64,000 nt of DNA from Pseudomonadota bacterium (GTDB lineage Bacteria > Pseudomonadota > Alphaproteobacteria > SHVP01). Numbering within the stretch: position 1 is the stretch's first letter; each line of letters begins with the position of its first letter. Positions 8,378-17,075 of this stretch are shown in pieces. Under the pieces are notes generated by a model, which saw only the letters and a program-made list of their open reading frames with translations, did no database searches and had not been told where the DNA came from. The stretch is from the NCBI GenBank assembly GCA_027622715.1, contig JAQBYN010000001.1:124001-188000 (forward strand), written 5' to 3'. The translations under genes and the position numbers were made by a program.

Positions 8378-9100
8378 TTAAACCACATCGAGCAGCAGGT
8401 CAGTGAGTTCGCCCGGCGCGGTGATCATTGCATCATGTCCGGTCGCCATCTCGCGGTAGCGCCAAGTCGGATCATTCTGCGCCGCTAAGGCAAATTGTGA
8501 AAAGGACTTCCCCGGACGGTCGGTGCAATAGATAAACGTTCGCGGCAGCGAGGCCGCCTTGTCCTGCGGCAAGTCCGACGGCGCAAGAAGGCTGCCCATC
8601 GGATGGGGCACCAAATGTGTCTTCAACCACGCAACCTTTTCAGGATCGGTGACACCAAGGAATTCCATCGACCCAACCGGGAGAGCATCGGCGCCGATCC
8701 CGGCCTTACCCATCTGCTCAAACGATCCACCGGGGCGGGGCGGTACGAGGTCGATATGCCGTTTGCCGTGGACCGGCACAATGGCGTCCAAATACACCAA
8801 ATGTCCGATGCGTTGCGCGATGCGTTCGGCGACGCCTGAAATGACGATGCCACCGTAGGAGTGGCCCACCAGCCGAACCTCCTCCAGATCCTCGAATCGA
8901 AAAACGTTCTCGATGTCGGTCACGTGGGTTGAGAGGTCAATGGGCCATTGCGCCAGATGCTCGCGCTCGCCAAGCCCGGTGAGGGTCGGCGTGAAAACAA
9001 CGTGGCCAGCGCTACGCAGCCGCGTGGCAACGTCGCGCCAACACCAACCGCCGTGCCAAGCTCCATGGACCAAGACGAACGTGGTCACGGCCCGGCCCAC
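8378..9100 (-). CDS. Alpha/beta-fold hydrolase (EstC/salicylate-esterase-like)
   Basis: 240 residues. The oxyanion segment is VLVHGAWHGGWCW (around 8-20), the nucleophile elbow is GHSYGG (Ser near residue 80) and the catalytic His lies in ATGHDAM near the C-terminus. The sequence type resembles plant-like methylketone/salicylate esterases and pyrethroid hydrolase EstP-like proteins. The substrate cannot be told. It follows the amidotransferase gene by 15 bases and is the last intact gene of the envelope operon before the amidohydrolase remnant; the C-terminus (LLLDVV) abuts that remnant. Confidence 0.85.
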   Translation of the reverse strand: MGRAVTTFVLVHGAWHGGWCWRDVATRLRSAGHVVFTPTLTGLGEREHLAQWPIDLSTHVTDIENVFRFEDLEEVRLVGHSYGGIVISGVAERIAQRIGHLVYLDAIVPVHGKRHIDLVPPRPGGSFEQMGKAGIGADALPVGSMEFLGVTDPEKVAWLKTHLVPHPMGSLLAPSDLPQDKAASLPRTFIYCTDRPGKSFSQFALAAQNDPTWRYREMATGHDAMITAPGELTDLLLDVV

Positions 9101-9115
9101 GTTTGCGCGGGGCGT

Positions 9116-10873
9116 TCAACCGGCATCAAGCACCTCAAAGACGTCCCCCTCGGCAGCAACGCCGCCAATGTGAATCTGATGCCACAGCGCATAGAACAGC
9201 AAGACCCAAGCGGCCTGTCCGCTTCTCTTTCCCTCGGTCTCGAACATTCTGGCGACGTGATCTGGCGCACATGCCTCCTGGACACCCGGTTGGCGTGCCA
9301 CCATCGCGCCAAGGCGCGCGCCAGACCCGTGAATCCAACGCGCCACCGGCACGGTGAATCCGCGTTTCTTGGAGAATGGTTGAGCCTCGGGCAGGCGTTT
9401 TTCAAGCCACCGCCGAAAAATATATTTGCCGAAGCCGCGTTTCACTTTGAGCCGATCATCGAAGCGGAAGACCGCCGCGGCGACCACCGGGTCTAGAAAC
9501 GGCGTGCGCCCTTCGAGCCCGTGCGCCATCAAGCAACGATCGACTTTGGTCAGCAGGTCGTTCGGCAACCAATCCTCGCAATCGATCGCCTGCGCGATTT
9601 GCAGCCGGGTTCGCCCGCCAACAGCGGCCAAGCTTTGCGCGGCGACCAGGCCATCCCGCCAGCCGAGACCTTCGGATCGTAGAATGTCTAAGCCATCGAA
9701 AACGCCGCGCGTCCGCATTGCACGGCCACCGAGCCAGGTGGGTCGCAATGCGCTGCGATAGCGACCGTAACCGGCTAGAAGTTCATCACCGCCCTCGCCG
9801 GTCAGCACGACCTTCACGTCCTTCGCCGCGGCGGCCGCCAACAAATACGTCGGTAGGATGGCATAATCTGCGGCGGGATCGTCCATCGCCCTAACGGCAA
9901 GCGGAAGGGATTGCAAAAAATCCTGGGCGGTCACCTCGATGGGCACGTGTTTGGCGCCGAGGCGTCGAGCCAGAACGGCCGCCAGTTTCCGCTCATCGCT
10001 GGACTCCCCTTCGAACCCAACTGTATAGGCGACGACGGGTTCGTCGTTGAGCTCTGCCATCAACGAGAGCAAGGCCGCGCTGTCGACGCCACCCGATAAG
10101 AACATGCCATAGGGAACGTCGGCGCGTTGGTGCACCATCACCGAATCAGCGATCGTTGAATCGAGCATGTCCAGCGCCCGCCGTTCTTCGAATATGCTGG
10201 GCGCGCCGCCCGGCAACGCCTCTTTGCGATGGCGGGCGATAACCCTGCCCTGCCGCACGACAATCGTCTCTCCTGGCAGCACCCGCTGGATACCCTCAAA
10301 AACCGTGTCGCGCCCGGTGGTAAACTGGAGCTGCAGCAGTTCGCTCCGGCGTTCTTCGTTTTGCCCTGTCTCGATCATGCCGGAAGCTCGAATGGCAGAT
10401 GGCTCGGATGCAAAAACGAAACCAACGCCTACTTCGGCGTAGTACAACGGCTTGATGCCAAACGGATCTCTCGCAAGCGTCAATTCGCCAGTCGCAGGAT
10501 CATAGAGGGCAATGGCGTACATACCGCGCAGGCGCTCGACAAACCCCGCACCGTGACGACGGTACAGCGGCAAGATCGGTTCACAGTCGGAGTTCGTCTT
10601 GAACTGCGCCTCGGTCAGCTCGGCGCGCAGTTCAACATGGTTGTAAATCTCGGCATTGGCGACCAGGACGACACCATCTGAATCTTCGAGGGGCTGTGCG
10701 CCGGTTTCGAGATCGATGATCGCAAGGCGCCGATGGACCAGACCGACGCCGCCAGAAACGTGCGAACCCTCGCCATCGGGGCCGCGGTGAACCAGCGCCC
10801 GGCTCATCGCGTCCAAGGCCTCCTTTGACGGCGACGAACCGTCGAGCGTCTGGATTCCAGCGATACCGCACAT
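9116..10873 (-). CDS. asnB: Asparagine-synthase-like glutamine amidotransferase (AsnB family)
   Basis: 585 residues. The N-terminal class II glutaminase domain begins MCGIAGIQTLDG (Cys2 nucleophile), with ALVHRGPDGEG near 30. The synthetase domain has the PP-loop FLSGGVDSAALL around residue 260 and LTGEGGDELLAGYGRYR. Members make asparagine from Asp, Gln and ATP; homologues in polysaccharide clusters amidate sugar acids (WbpS-like). Setting it between three glycosyltransferases and an esterase favours a role in surface glycan modification, but true asparagine synthesis is not excluded. Its start overlaps the GT4 stop (TAATG). Confidence 0.88.
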   Translation of the reverse strand: MCGIAGIQTLDGSSPSKEALDAMSRALVHRGPDGEGSHVSGGVGLVHRRLAIIDLETGAQPLEDSDGVVLVANAEIYNHVELRAELTEAQFKTNSDCEPILPLYRRHGAGFVERLRGMYAIALYDPATGELTLARDPFGIKPLYYAEVGVGFVFASEPSAIRASGMIETGQNEERRSELLQLQFTTGRDTVFEGIQRVLPGETIVVRQGRVIARHRKEALPGGAPSIFEERRALDMLDSTIADSVMVHQRADVPYGMFLSGGVDSAALLSLMAELNDEPVVAYTVGFEGESSDERKLAAVLARRLGAKHVPIEVTAQDFLQSLPLAVRAMDDPAADYAILPTYLLAAAAAKDVKVVLTGEGGDELLAGYGRYRSALRPTWLGGRAMRTRGVFDGLDILRSEGLGWRDGLVAAQSLAAVGGRTRLQIAQAIDCEDWLPNDLLTKVDRCLMAHGLEGRTPFLDPVVAAAVFRFDDRLKVKRGFGKYIFRRWLEKRLPEAQPFSKKRGFTVPVARWIHGSGARLGAMVARQPGVQEACAPDHVARMFETEGKRSGQAAWVLLFYALWHQIHIGGVAAEGDVFEVLDAG

Positions 10874-11910
10874 TAGCGAAGGATCTTTTCGAAAAATGCC
10901 ATGTACTGATCTACCACGACGTCCTTCGTGAAGGTGCCGAGGTAGCGATCGCGCCCACCCTCCTTCAACCTCTGAGCGAGGGCCGGTTGCGACAGAATTT
11001 GGTTGATCGCGCCAGCAAGCCGCTCATGGTCTGAGAGCGGGACCAGCAAACCGCTAACCCCATCTTCGATCAGCTCCTGAGGACCTTGCGCGGCCGTCGC
11101 AACGACCGGGCATTCTTCTGCCCAGGCCTCGACAATGACGTTGCCCAACGGCTCGTGCCGCGACGAACAAACGAATACATCTGCCGCACGGTAATAGGGC
11201 GCCAGTGTGTCGAGCCAGCCGAGCCACGTGATCCGATCGCCCACGCCAACGTCCGCCGCGAGCCGGCGAAGTTGGCCTTCCAGAGGACCCGACCCCGCGA
11301 TACAGACATGCGCGCTGGGGATCATCGGCAGGGCGCGGATCAAGACATCGAATCCCTTATTCTCGTGTAGCCGCCCGGCCGCGAAGATAAGCGGGATGTG
11401 TTCAGGCAAACCAAGGTCGCGGCGCGGTTTAGCCGGCTCCGCGCCTACTTCCACAAAGTTGGGGAGGTAGTGTGCCCGCGCCGGATCCCATCCTTGCTCG
11501 ATCAGGTAGTTCCTGATGCCGTTCGTGTTGGCGACGAGGTGGTCGCAGTGCCGGTAGTATTTCAGATTGTAATAACCGCCGAGGCGGGCAACAAAAACGA
11601 AGCGGTGTCCGTTTACCCGTCGCGGGCACATCGCCGTCGCACGGTTCATCCAAGAGAACACAATCTGTGGACGACGCGCGGCGATCAACCGCCGAAGCTT
11701 GGGCCGGGTTCGAAAATCTAATCGGCCGCCGAAGCGCAAGATTTCGGGATCGATGCCGGACGCCCGCAGTCGCCGCACGCGACCGGGGTTATTGCGCACA
11801 ACCACGGTTTGATCGACTGATCGGGCATCAAGCGCCGCCACCAAACGCTCGAAGAAGGCCTCAGCGCCGCCCACTGGAGCACCGGCCATAACTTGCATCA
11901 CAGACACCAC
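10873..11910 (-). CDS. Glycosyltransferase family 4
   Basis: 345 residues with a GT-B fold. N-terminal VMAGAPVGGAEAFFERL is the acceptor-side loop of GT4 enzymes. The C-terminal donor site shows LIFAAGRLHENKGFDVLIRAL around residue 195 and ADVFVCSSRHEPLGNVIVEAWAEE around 265, with the E-x7-E pattern. It transfers a sugar from a nucleotide-sugar donor, probably in LPS or capsule assembly. The start is a GTG at 11910 or ATG at 11898. It lies three bases after the GT2 stop. Confidence 0.88.
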   Translation of the reverse strand: MVSVMQVMAGAPVGGAEAFFERLVAALDARSVDQTVVVRNNPGRVRRLRASGIDPEILRFGGRLDFRTRPKLRRLIAARRPQIVFSWMNRATAMCPRRVNGHRFVFVARLGGYYNLKYYRHCDHLVANTNGIRNYLIEQGWDPARAHYLPNFVEVGAEPAKPRRDLGLPEHIPLIFAAGRLHENKGFDVLIRALPMIPSAHVCIAGSGPLEGQLRRLAADVGVGDRITWLGWLDTLAPYYRAADVFVCSSRHEPLGNVIVEAWAEECPVVATAAQGPQELIEDGVSGLLVPLSDHERLAGAINQILSQPALAQRLKEGGRDRYLGTFTKDVVVDQYMAFFEKILR

Positions 11911-11913
11911 CGC

Positions 11914-12666
11914 CTAGTCCGACTCCAAGCGGGCTTTTAGGTGCGACAGGAGAGGGTATAGGCCCGCGAACAGCGCAATGAGGAAGCCGTAGCCCCCCTC
12001 ACGGTATCCCTTGCGCCGGACATAGCACTTGAAAAACCTGGAGAAGAACCGGCGCACGTTGTTGGCGAGCGAACCAATATTGCCACTATCGCGAAGGTCA
12101 GCCGCGCGTGCCGTGGTGTAGCTGTCGAGACGGCGGATCATATCCGAAATGTCGCGGTCGACCTGGTGTTTGATCGGATTGGTCAGCCACCGTTTTGGCC
12201 CGTGCAACGCCAAAGCAGGGTGGATGCGCTGCCGTCCCCATGTCTTCGCGCCTTTTCGTGACAATCGTGGCGCGGCTGACACGCCCCACGATGCGCCCCA
12301 ACCGTAGCGAACACATCGATCCCCGATGTAGTTGAGAAACGGAATAAGAAAGTATCCTGTGTCAACGTTCGAAATTTGCCCGCGAATCTCGGCCGCCAGT
12401 TCCGGCGAAACGCTTTCGTCGGCATCGACTTCAAGGATCCAGTCACCGGAACATGCGTCGATGCCGGTGTTGCGGCGGTCGCCCTCGATGGGCCACGCCC
12501 CGTCGACAACGACGTCAGCCAGCCGGTTGGCAATCGCCGCAGACCCGTCGGTGCAACGATCGAGGACCACAACGCGCTCATCGGCGAACGCCAGCTGTTC
12601 AAGGCAAGCGACGAGTCGGTCTTCCTCGTTGCGAGCGACGACAAGCGCGGATAGGCGCACACTCAC
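11914..12666 (-). CDS. Glycosyltransferase family 2 (WaaE/KdtX-like)
   Basis: 250 residues with a GT-A fold. The start LSALVVARNEEDRLVACL and the metal site ILEVDADESVSPE (D-x-D-like, around 75-85) fit the LPS-core beta-glucosyltransferase WaaE/KdtX family. A C-terminal hydrophobic stretch (GYGFLIALFAGLYPLL) probably touches the inner membrane. The start is GTG in a four-base overlap with the GT9 stop, a sign of coupled translation in this operon. Confidence 0.87.
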   Translation of the reverse strand: MSVRLSALVVARNEEDRLVACLEQLAFADERVVVLDRCTDGSAAIANRLADVVVDGAWPIEGDRRNTGIDACSGDWILEVDADESVSPELAAEIRGQISNVDTGYFLIPFLNYIGDRCVRYGWGASWGVSAAPRLSRKGAKTWGRQRIHPALALHGPKRWLTNPIKHQVDRDISDMIRRLDSYTTARAADLRDSGNIGSLANNVRRFFSRFFKCYVRRKGYREGGYGFLIALFAGLYPLLSHLKARLESD

Positions 12667-13622
12667 GATGCGTCGCTTTCTACTCGAACCAAGAGGTCGT
12701 CGACGGCGTCGGCGACCTGATCGACGGTGAGCGTTGTCATGCGGCTTTGGTGGCTCCGGTAGTCATAGTCTGGCGCACCAACAATTTGCTCAAACGATTC
12801 GGGTGTCCGGGCCACCGCGGTGTGCCGTCCCCAAGGCGCATAGTGACGCTCCGGGCTGGGACCGAACAGCCCCAAGGTTGGAACGTCCGCAGCAGCGGCA
12901 AGATGCATGAGTCCCGAATCGTTGCCGACAAACAAGGCACATCGCTTGAGGCATGCCGCGGCCAGCGGCAAATCGGTGCGGCCGATCAAATCGACCGTCC
13001 GCTCAGCTGGAAGCCCCGCCAGCAAGCCCGCGACCATGCCGCGCTCCCCTTCGGCGCCAAAAACTGCAACCCGCGCGCCAGCGAGGCGGCCGCCGGGCGC
13101 CGTCAGCCGGTGTGCCAAAGCTAGGAATTGTTCGGCTGGCCACTGTTTACCACCCCAGTTGGCGGTTGGACCCAGGCCGAGAATCGGGCCTTCAGGAAGC
13201 AGCGTCTGCGCCTCAACGTTATGCCGCTCCTCAAGCCAAACGCGCGGCGCGGGCGGCGCATCCAAACCGAGAACGCGACCGAGCATTTCGACGCGATGTA
13301 TCGGCTCGTCTGTTGGGCGGAGGATGAAGTGCCGAGCGTGGGGCAAAAGCCATGATATTGCGGATGCCCGAATGTCGACGACGACGCTCCAGAACGTTCC
13401 CACCGATGCCGCCCACAGCGACAACCAGTGGCCCGCAAACCGTCGCTTGCGCAAAGCAATGACCCGGTCGACTCTCGCGCAAGGCTGGAACAACGAAACC
13501 GCCGAAGGTCCACACGCGACCGTAAATGTCGCGGTCGGATATCGCTCCAAGAGGTCGCTTAACAACCCGGTCGATAGAATAGCGTCGCCGACCCGATTGG
13601 AGGTTACGAACAGAATCTTCAA
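12663..13622 (-). CDS. Glycosyltransferase family 9 (heptosyltransferase-like)
   Basis: 319 residues. The N-terminus MKILFVTSNRVGDAILSTGL, PILGLGPTANWGGKQWP around 170 and the donor-site block LFVGNDSGLMHLAAAADVPTLGLFG around 245 match ADP-heptose:LPS heptosyltransferases (WaaC/WaaF/RfaQ). The exact acceptor and donor are unknown. The ATG overlaps the stop of the upstream DUF1499 lipoprotein gene (ATGA). It supports the view that this operon builds the LPS core or a related surface glycan. Confidence 0.88.
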   Translation of the reverse strand: MKILFVTSNRVGDAILSTGLLSDLLERYPTATFTVACGPSAVSLFQPCARVDRVIALRKRRFAGHWLSLWAASVGTFWSVVVDIRASAISWLLPHARHFILRPTDEPIHRVEMLGRVLGLDAPPAPRVWLEERHNVEAQTLLPEGPILGLGPTANWGGKQWPAEQFLALAHRLTAPGGRLAGARVAVFGAEGERGMVAGLLAGLPAERTVDLIGRTDLPLAAACLKRCALFVGNDSGLMHLAAAADVPTLGLFGPSPERHYAPWGRHTAVARTPESFEQIVGAPDYDYRSHQSRMTTLTVDQVADAVDDLLVRVESDAS

Positions 13623-14125
13623 CGCCCCGCTCGACCTTCCAGCGCTTCGGCAAGCTGTTCAAGCCAAGTCATGATTCGCTTCTGGTTTACACCAAAGTCG
13701 GATCGTCCGTAGACCGAGCGACTATAGATGGCAATGGTGGAGCGGCCGTCGTCCAAAGCAAAAAACTCTACAGAAATGATGTCAGGGAACTTAAACACGG
13801 CGGTGCGTTGGACGTACGCAACCTGCCTGCCGTCCTTGAATTCCGCTGCACGTGTCGATCTTGGCGCGGCGGCTACCAGGGACTCCCAGGCGGCGCGCAG
13901 AGCGGTTTCATCGACCGAAAATATCGGGCTTGCGCGATCAGCCGGCGCCTCGCGACAAAGGTCAGGGGGGCAAACCAAATACTGGTTCGGCGTTTCAGCC
14001 AGTGAAAGCGTCGGGAAATCGATCGCATCGACATCCCCGACCGAAAAGGCCGCGCTGCAGCCGGCAACGACCAGAACGGCGAAGAAAGAAAGGGATCGCA
14101 GCGCCACACCTAGGGTTTGCGTCAT
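13619..14125 (-). CDS. DUF1499-family lipoprotein
   Basis: 168 residues from ATG 14125, chosen because it gives a proper lipoprotein signal: a hydrophobic core ending LVVAGC, with lipidated Cys near 21. A longer frame would need a TTG at 14161. The mature part has PNQYLVCPPDLC, PIFSVDETALRAAW, YVQRTAVFKFPDIISVEFF and SRSVYGRSDFGVNQKRI, which is the DUF1499 pattern. The function of the family is unknown. It is first in the glycosyltransferase operon, so an envelope role is likely. Confidence 0.85.
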   Translation of the reverse strand: MTQTLGVALRSLSFFAVLVVAGCSAAFSVGDVDAIDFPTLSLAETPNQYLVCPPDLCREAPADRASPIFSVDETALRAAWESLVAAAPRSTRAAEFKDGRQVAYVQRTAVFKFPDIISVEFFALDDGRSTIAIYSRSVYGRSDFGVNQKRIMTWLEQLAEALEGRAGR

Positions 14126-14192
14126 GGCCTGCTTATACGTCGCACCTTGAGGTCTTGCCAAGAACAGTTACGCTGCCTAACTCAATTCCAGG

Positions 14193-15068
14193 ATGCACAG
14201 CATGTCTCAGCGGCCTCTTCAAGCAACTCCCTTGGATACGCGCGGCCTCGTCGAGGTCGGCGGGGCGGAGTCCCGCGAGTTTCTCCAGGGCCTGGTCACG
14301 AATGATGTGGATTTGGTCGACCTCGCGCGGCCAATCTACGCTGCCCTCCTTACCCCGCAGGGCAAGTTTCTGCACGATTTCATCATCGTCCAGATCGGCG
14401 AGGCGCTGGTTCTGGACACCGAGCGAACCCGCGTCGCCGAGTTAGTTCGCCGCCTCACAATGTACCGGCTCCGCGCCAAGGTCGACCTAAGGGACATCTC
14501 AGAGGAGATGACGGTCTGCGCGGTATTTGGCGAGGGCGCGGGCGGCGTGGCAAGCGCGGGCCTCGGGGCATTCGTTGCTGATCCAAGAAGCCCCGCGCTG
14601 GGCTATCGTCTCTACAGTGCGACCGATCCGTGTGCTCAGCTCGAGAGCCTCGGCGCATTGGTTGTTTCAGCCGAGCGCTACGACGCCATGCGCGTAGAAC
14701 TCGGTATCCCAGATGGCAGCCGGGACATCCCGGTCGACAAGTCCTTCCCGCTCGAGTACGGCTTCGATTCTCTAGGGGCTGTGTCTTACGACAAAGGCTG
14801 CTATGTCGGCCAGGAGTTGACCGCGCGGACCCACAATCGCGGCAGGGTCAAGAAGGGTCTCTACCGGTTGGCCTTCGACTCGGCGTTGCCGATCGCGGGC
14901 ACCGATATCCTCATGGGCGATACAGTCGTCGGTGAGGTCCTAAGCGGCAGCGGCCACTTCGCGCTCGCCCATATGAGGATCGATGCGGTTGGGTCGAATC
15001 AACCCTTGCGCGCTGGATCGGCGCCGGTCGCCGACAGTACCGTGGCGCCCATCAGCGCAAACCGCTGA
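14193..15068 (+). CDS. ygfZ: Folate-binding protein YgfZ
   Basis: 291 residues (the start could also be the ATG at 14202). The GcvT-like fold begins LDTRGLVEVGGAESREFLQGLVTNDV. The diagnostic YgfZ motif KGCYVGQELTARTHNRG lies around 205-220, with its essential Cys. YgfZ is a tetrahydrofolate-dependent helper in iron-sulfur cluster assembly or repair (for example MiaB). It diverges from the DUF1499 operon with a short shared promoter region. The last codons and stop lie in the first copy of a short tandem duplication. Confidence 0.92.
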   Translation: MHSMSQRPLQATPLDTRGLVEVGGAESREFLQGLVTNDVDLVDLARPIYAALLTPQGKFLHDFIIVQIGEALVLDTERTRVAELVRRLTMYRLRAKVDLRDISEEMTVCAVFGEGAGGVASAGLGAFVADPRSPALGYRLYSATDPCAQLESLGALVVSAERYDAMRVELGIPDGSRDIPVDKSFPLEYGFDSLGAVSYDKGCYVGQELTARTHNRGRVKKGLYRLAFDSALPIAGTDILMGDTVVGEVLSGSGHFALAHMRIDAVGSNQPLRAGSAPVADSTVAPISANR

Positions 15069-15106
15069 CATGGTTAACGCCCGTCAGCGCAAACCGCTGA
15101 CATGGT
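15046..15106. repeat. Short tandem duplication across the ygfZ stop codon
   Basis: A 29-base segment at 15046-15074 recurs at 15078-15106 with one mismatch and a period of 32 bases. It covers the last codons of ygfZ and its TGA. The second copy lies wholly downstream of the gene, so the protein is unaffected. It looks like a recent slipped-strand duplication. Confidence 0.85.
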
Positions 15107-15197
15107 CGGCGATGGTCTCATGGACTGGCTTCTGGCTCATCGTGTTTGAAAAGTAGCTGCATCCGAATTGGGGAGCAGCGGGTAAACACTATGCCCG

Positions 15198-17075
15198 GTG
15201 CGAGACCGTCTGGGGGGACGGGGCAACGTCTTCAGTTCTTTTGGAGCAACGGCCCTGCTCAACCCAATGCGACGACACTACCAATGGAACATAGCCGCGC
15301 CGCCCGAGCGCGTTTGGCTAGCGCTCAGCGACATGGGCAGGCTGGCCGAATCCGTCGGCTTGCCCGAGGCCGGTTACATCCAAAATAGGTTTTCGGACGG
15401 CACCCCCGACATTGTTGGAGCCGCCCAAGGCGCAACGTTTTCACCAAAACTAATGCATCGATGGCGCGAACCCCCTGTCGAGTGGATCGACAGCCGTTGG
15501 CTCCACTTTCGCCGGATCGGCAATGGCGGACTGTTGACCCACCTTGACTGGACTGTTGCCATCGACCGGAACAAGCAAGGCTGCACGGTCCGCCACGAAG
15601 TGGATTTCCGCCCGAACGGCGTGTTGGCAGCGGTTTTTCTTTCCCTTTTCAGCCGCGCACGGTTCGATCGCGCAATGGGCGAAGCATGTCGGACAGTCGG
15701 GCTGTGGGCTGGTGGCCAGCTAGATTATCCATTCCCAAAACAAAGAACCCTGCCGCGCTCCACCCGCGACATTCTCTCGGACGGCGCCATGCGGGCTGAC
15801 GGATCGGACTATGGCCAGGGCCAGGTCTCGCGCCTCGTACAATGGATCAACTGCGCCCGGGCCCACGATATTGCGCCAATCCGACCGGCCATCCTCGCTC
15901 AAATGTGGAACGCACCGGTAGACCAGGTTGTCGAAGTCCTTCTCGCCGCGGGCGCAGCGGGGATCGTGACCAAACAGTGGCGCCTATCATGCCCCCGGTG
16001 TGGCGGCGAGGTCTCGCAACACGATCGTCTCAACAAAACGCCGGTATCCGTACGGTGTCCGCGTTGCGCCGCTCAAGTCGAGCGCGACTTCGCCAAGAAC
16101 GTTGAGATCGCTTTTGTCTTGGCCCCCGCCCTCAAAGGTTTTCCGACCGGGCGATTCGCCGCCGACGGACCACCTAGTCACACTGGTGTGCTTGCACGCG
16201 TTACCGTCGGCGCGAGAAAGCGTCTGGTCACGAAATGGCAAAGCCCCACTGGTACGGTCCGAGTCCGTGTAGCTGACACTGGTTTCGAGACCACCGCTGT
16301 CACTCTGGATGGGGACGCGCCGAACCTTATTATTAGTCACGGAAGCATTTCCGCCGACAAAGGTCGCCAAGAAGGCGGTACGCTCGAAATCGTCAATCAG
16401 GATGATGTCCAACGGATCATCGACCTGAGTGTTCTCGAAGTAGATGCGTCGCACTATTCCGCCCGCCGGGCGCTATTGCTACAAGCCCACCGCGACATCG
16501 GTGGATCGGAATTGCCGCACCGCGGCGAATCCTTCCAATTGGAGAATGTCGCGGTGCTCGCGACCGACCTTGCCGGCCTCGCGAAGCGGTACCGCAAAAG
16601 CGGCGATGCCCAAACTTTCAAGGAAGCCAGCGAGTTGCTTGCCGATACAACCGACATCGTACGGGGATGCGGCGGATCGATCCCGAGCCGGCTCGGCGAG
16701 ACCATCATTGCCGTCTTTTCCGAACCCGGGCATGCGCTCGAAGCAGCACAGCAACTCGCCCGACACGACAAGAAGTCGGGGCGCTCGGCATTTAGGGCAT
16801 GTCTAGACCTAGGGGATGTCGAACTGGCCGCGCACCGCGAGCGTCAAGTGCTCCGTGGACCGGCAATCGAGCGATCGATCAGCATAATGCGCGCGCTCGG
16901 CCCCGGCGAACTCGGGCTAAGCGCCAAGGCCACCAATATGCCGACCGTGATCAGATTGATTCAGGGATATTCCCTAGAACCGGTCGCCGGCGACATCGCC
17001 GCCCAAAAAATCTGGATCGGCGAGACGCCGCCGGAAAATGATTGCGACAACGGTCAGTCTGCGAGCGCGGCCTGA
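15198..17075 (+). CDS. DUF5939 protein with degenerate nucleotide-cyclase domain
   Basis: 625 residues from GTG 15198; ATG 15267 is an equally good start. The order is an SRPBCC-like region (RRHYQWNIAAPPERVWLALSD, about 24-175), a helical segment, a zinc ribbon with C265-x2-C268 and C287-x2-C290, and a C-terminal class III cyclase-like domain (about 460-605). DUF5939 commonly precedes cyclase domains. Here the first metal Asp is kept (VLATDLAG), but the second motif reads RLGETIIAVF (Glu for Asp). The usual Lys is replaced by other residues, as are the transition-state Asn and Arg. It is probably a regulatory pseudo-cyclase. The 3' end overlaps ppdK tail-to-tail by 22 bases. Confidence 0.8.
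   Translation: MRDRLGGRGNVFSSFGATALLNPMRRHYQWNIAAPPERVWLALSDMGRLAESVGLPEAGYIQNRFSDGTPDIVGAAQGATFSPKLMHRWREPPVEWIDSRWLHFRRIGNGGLLTHLDWTVAIDRNKQGCTVRHEVDFRPNGVLAAVFLSLFSRARFDRAMGEACRTVGLWAGGQLDYPFPKQRTLPRSTRDILSDGAMRADGSDYGQGQVSRLVQWINCARAHDIAPIRPAILAQMWNAPVDQVVEVLLAAGAAGIVTKQWRLSCPRCGGEVSQHDRLNKTPVSVRCPRCAAQVERDFAKNVEIAFVLAPALKGFPTGRFAADGPPSHTGVLARVTVGARKRLVTKWQSPTGTVRVRVADTGFETTAVTLDGDAPNLIISHGSISADKGRQEGGTLEIVNQDDVQRIIDLSVLEVDASHYSARRALLLQAHRDIGGSELPHRGESFQLENVAVLATDLAGLAKRYRKSGDAQTFKEASELLADTTDIVRGCGGSIPSRLGETIIAVFSEPGHALEAAQQLARHDKKSGRSAFRACLDLGDVELAAHRERQVLRGPAIERSISIMRALGPGELGLSAKATNMPTVIRLIQGYSLEPVAGDIAAQKIWIGETPPENDCDNGQSASAA

Noticed and set aside
12453-13674. Long plus-strand frames opposite the GT2/GT9 genes
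   Set aside because: Shadows of glycosyltransferase genes; composition is Arg/Pro-rich and no motif is seen.
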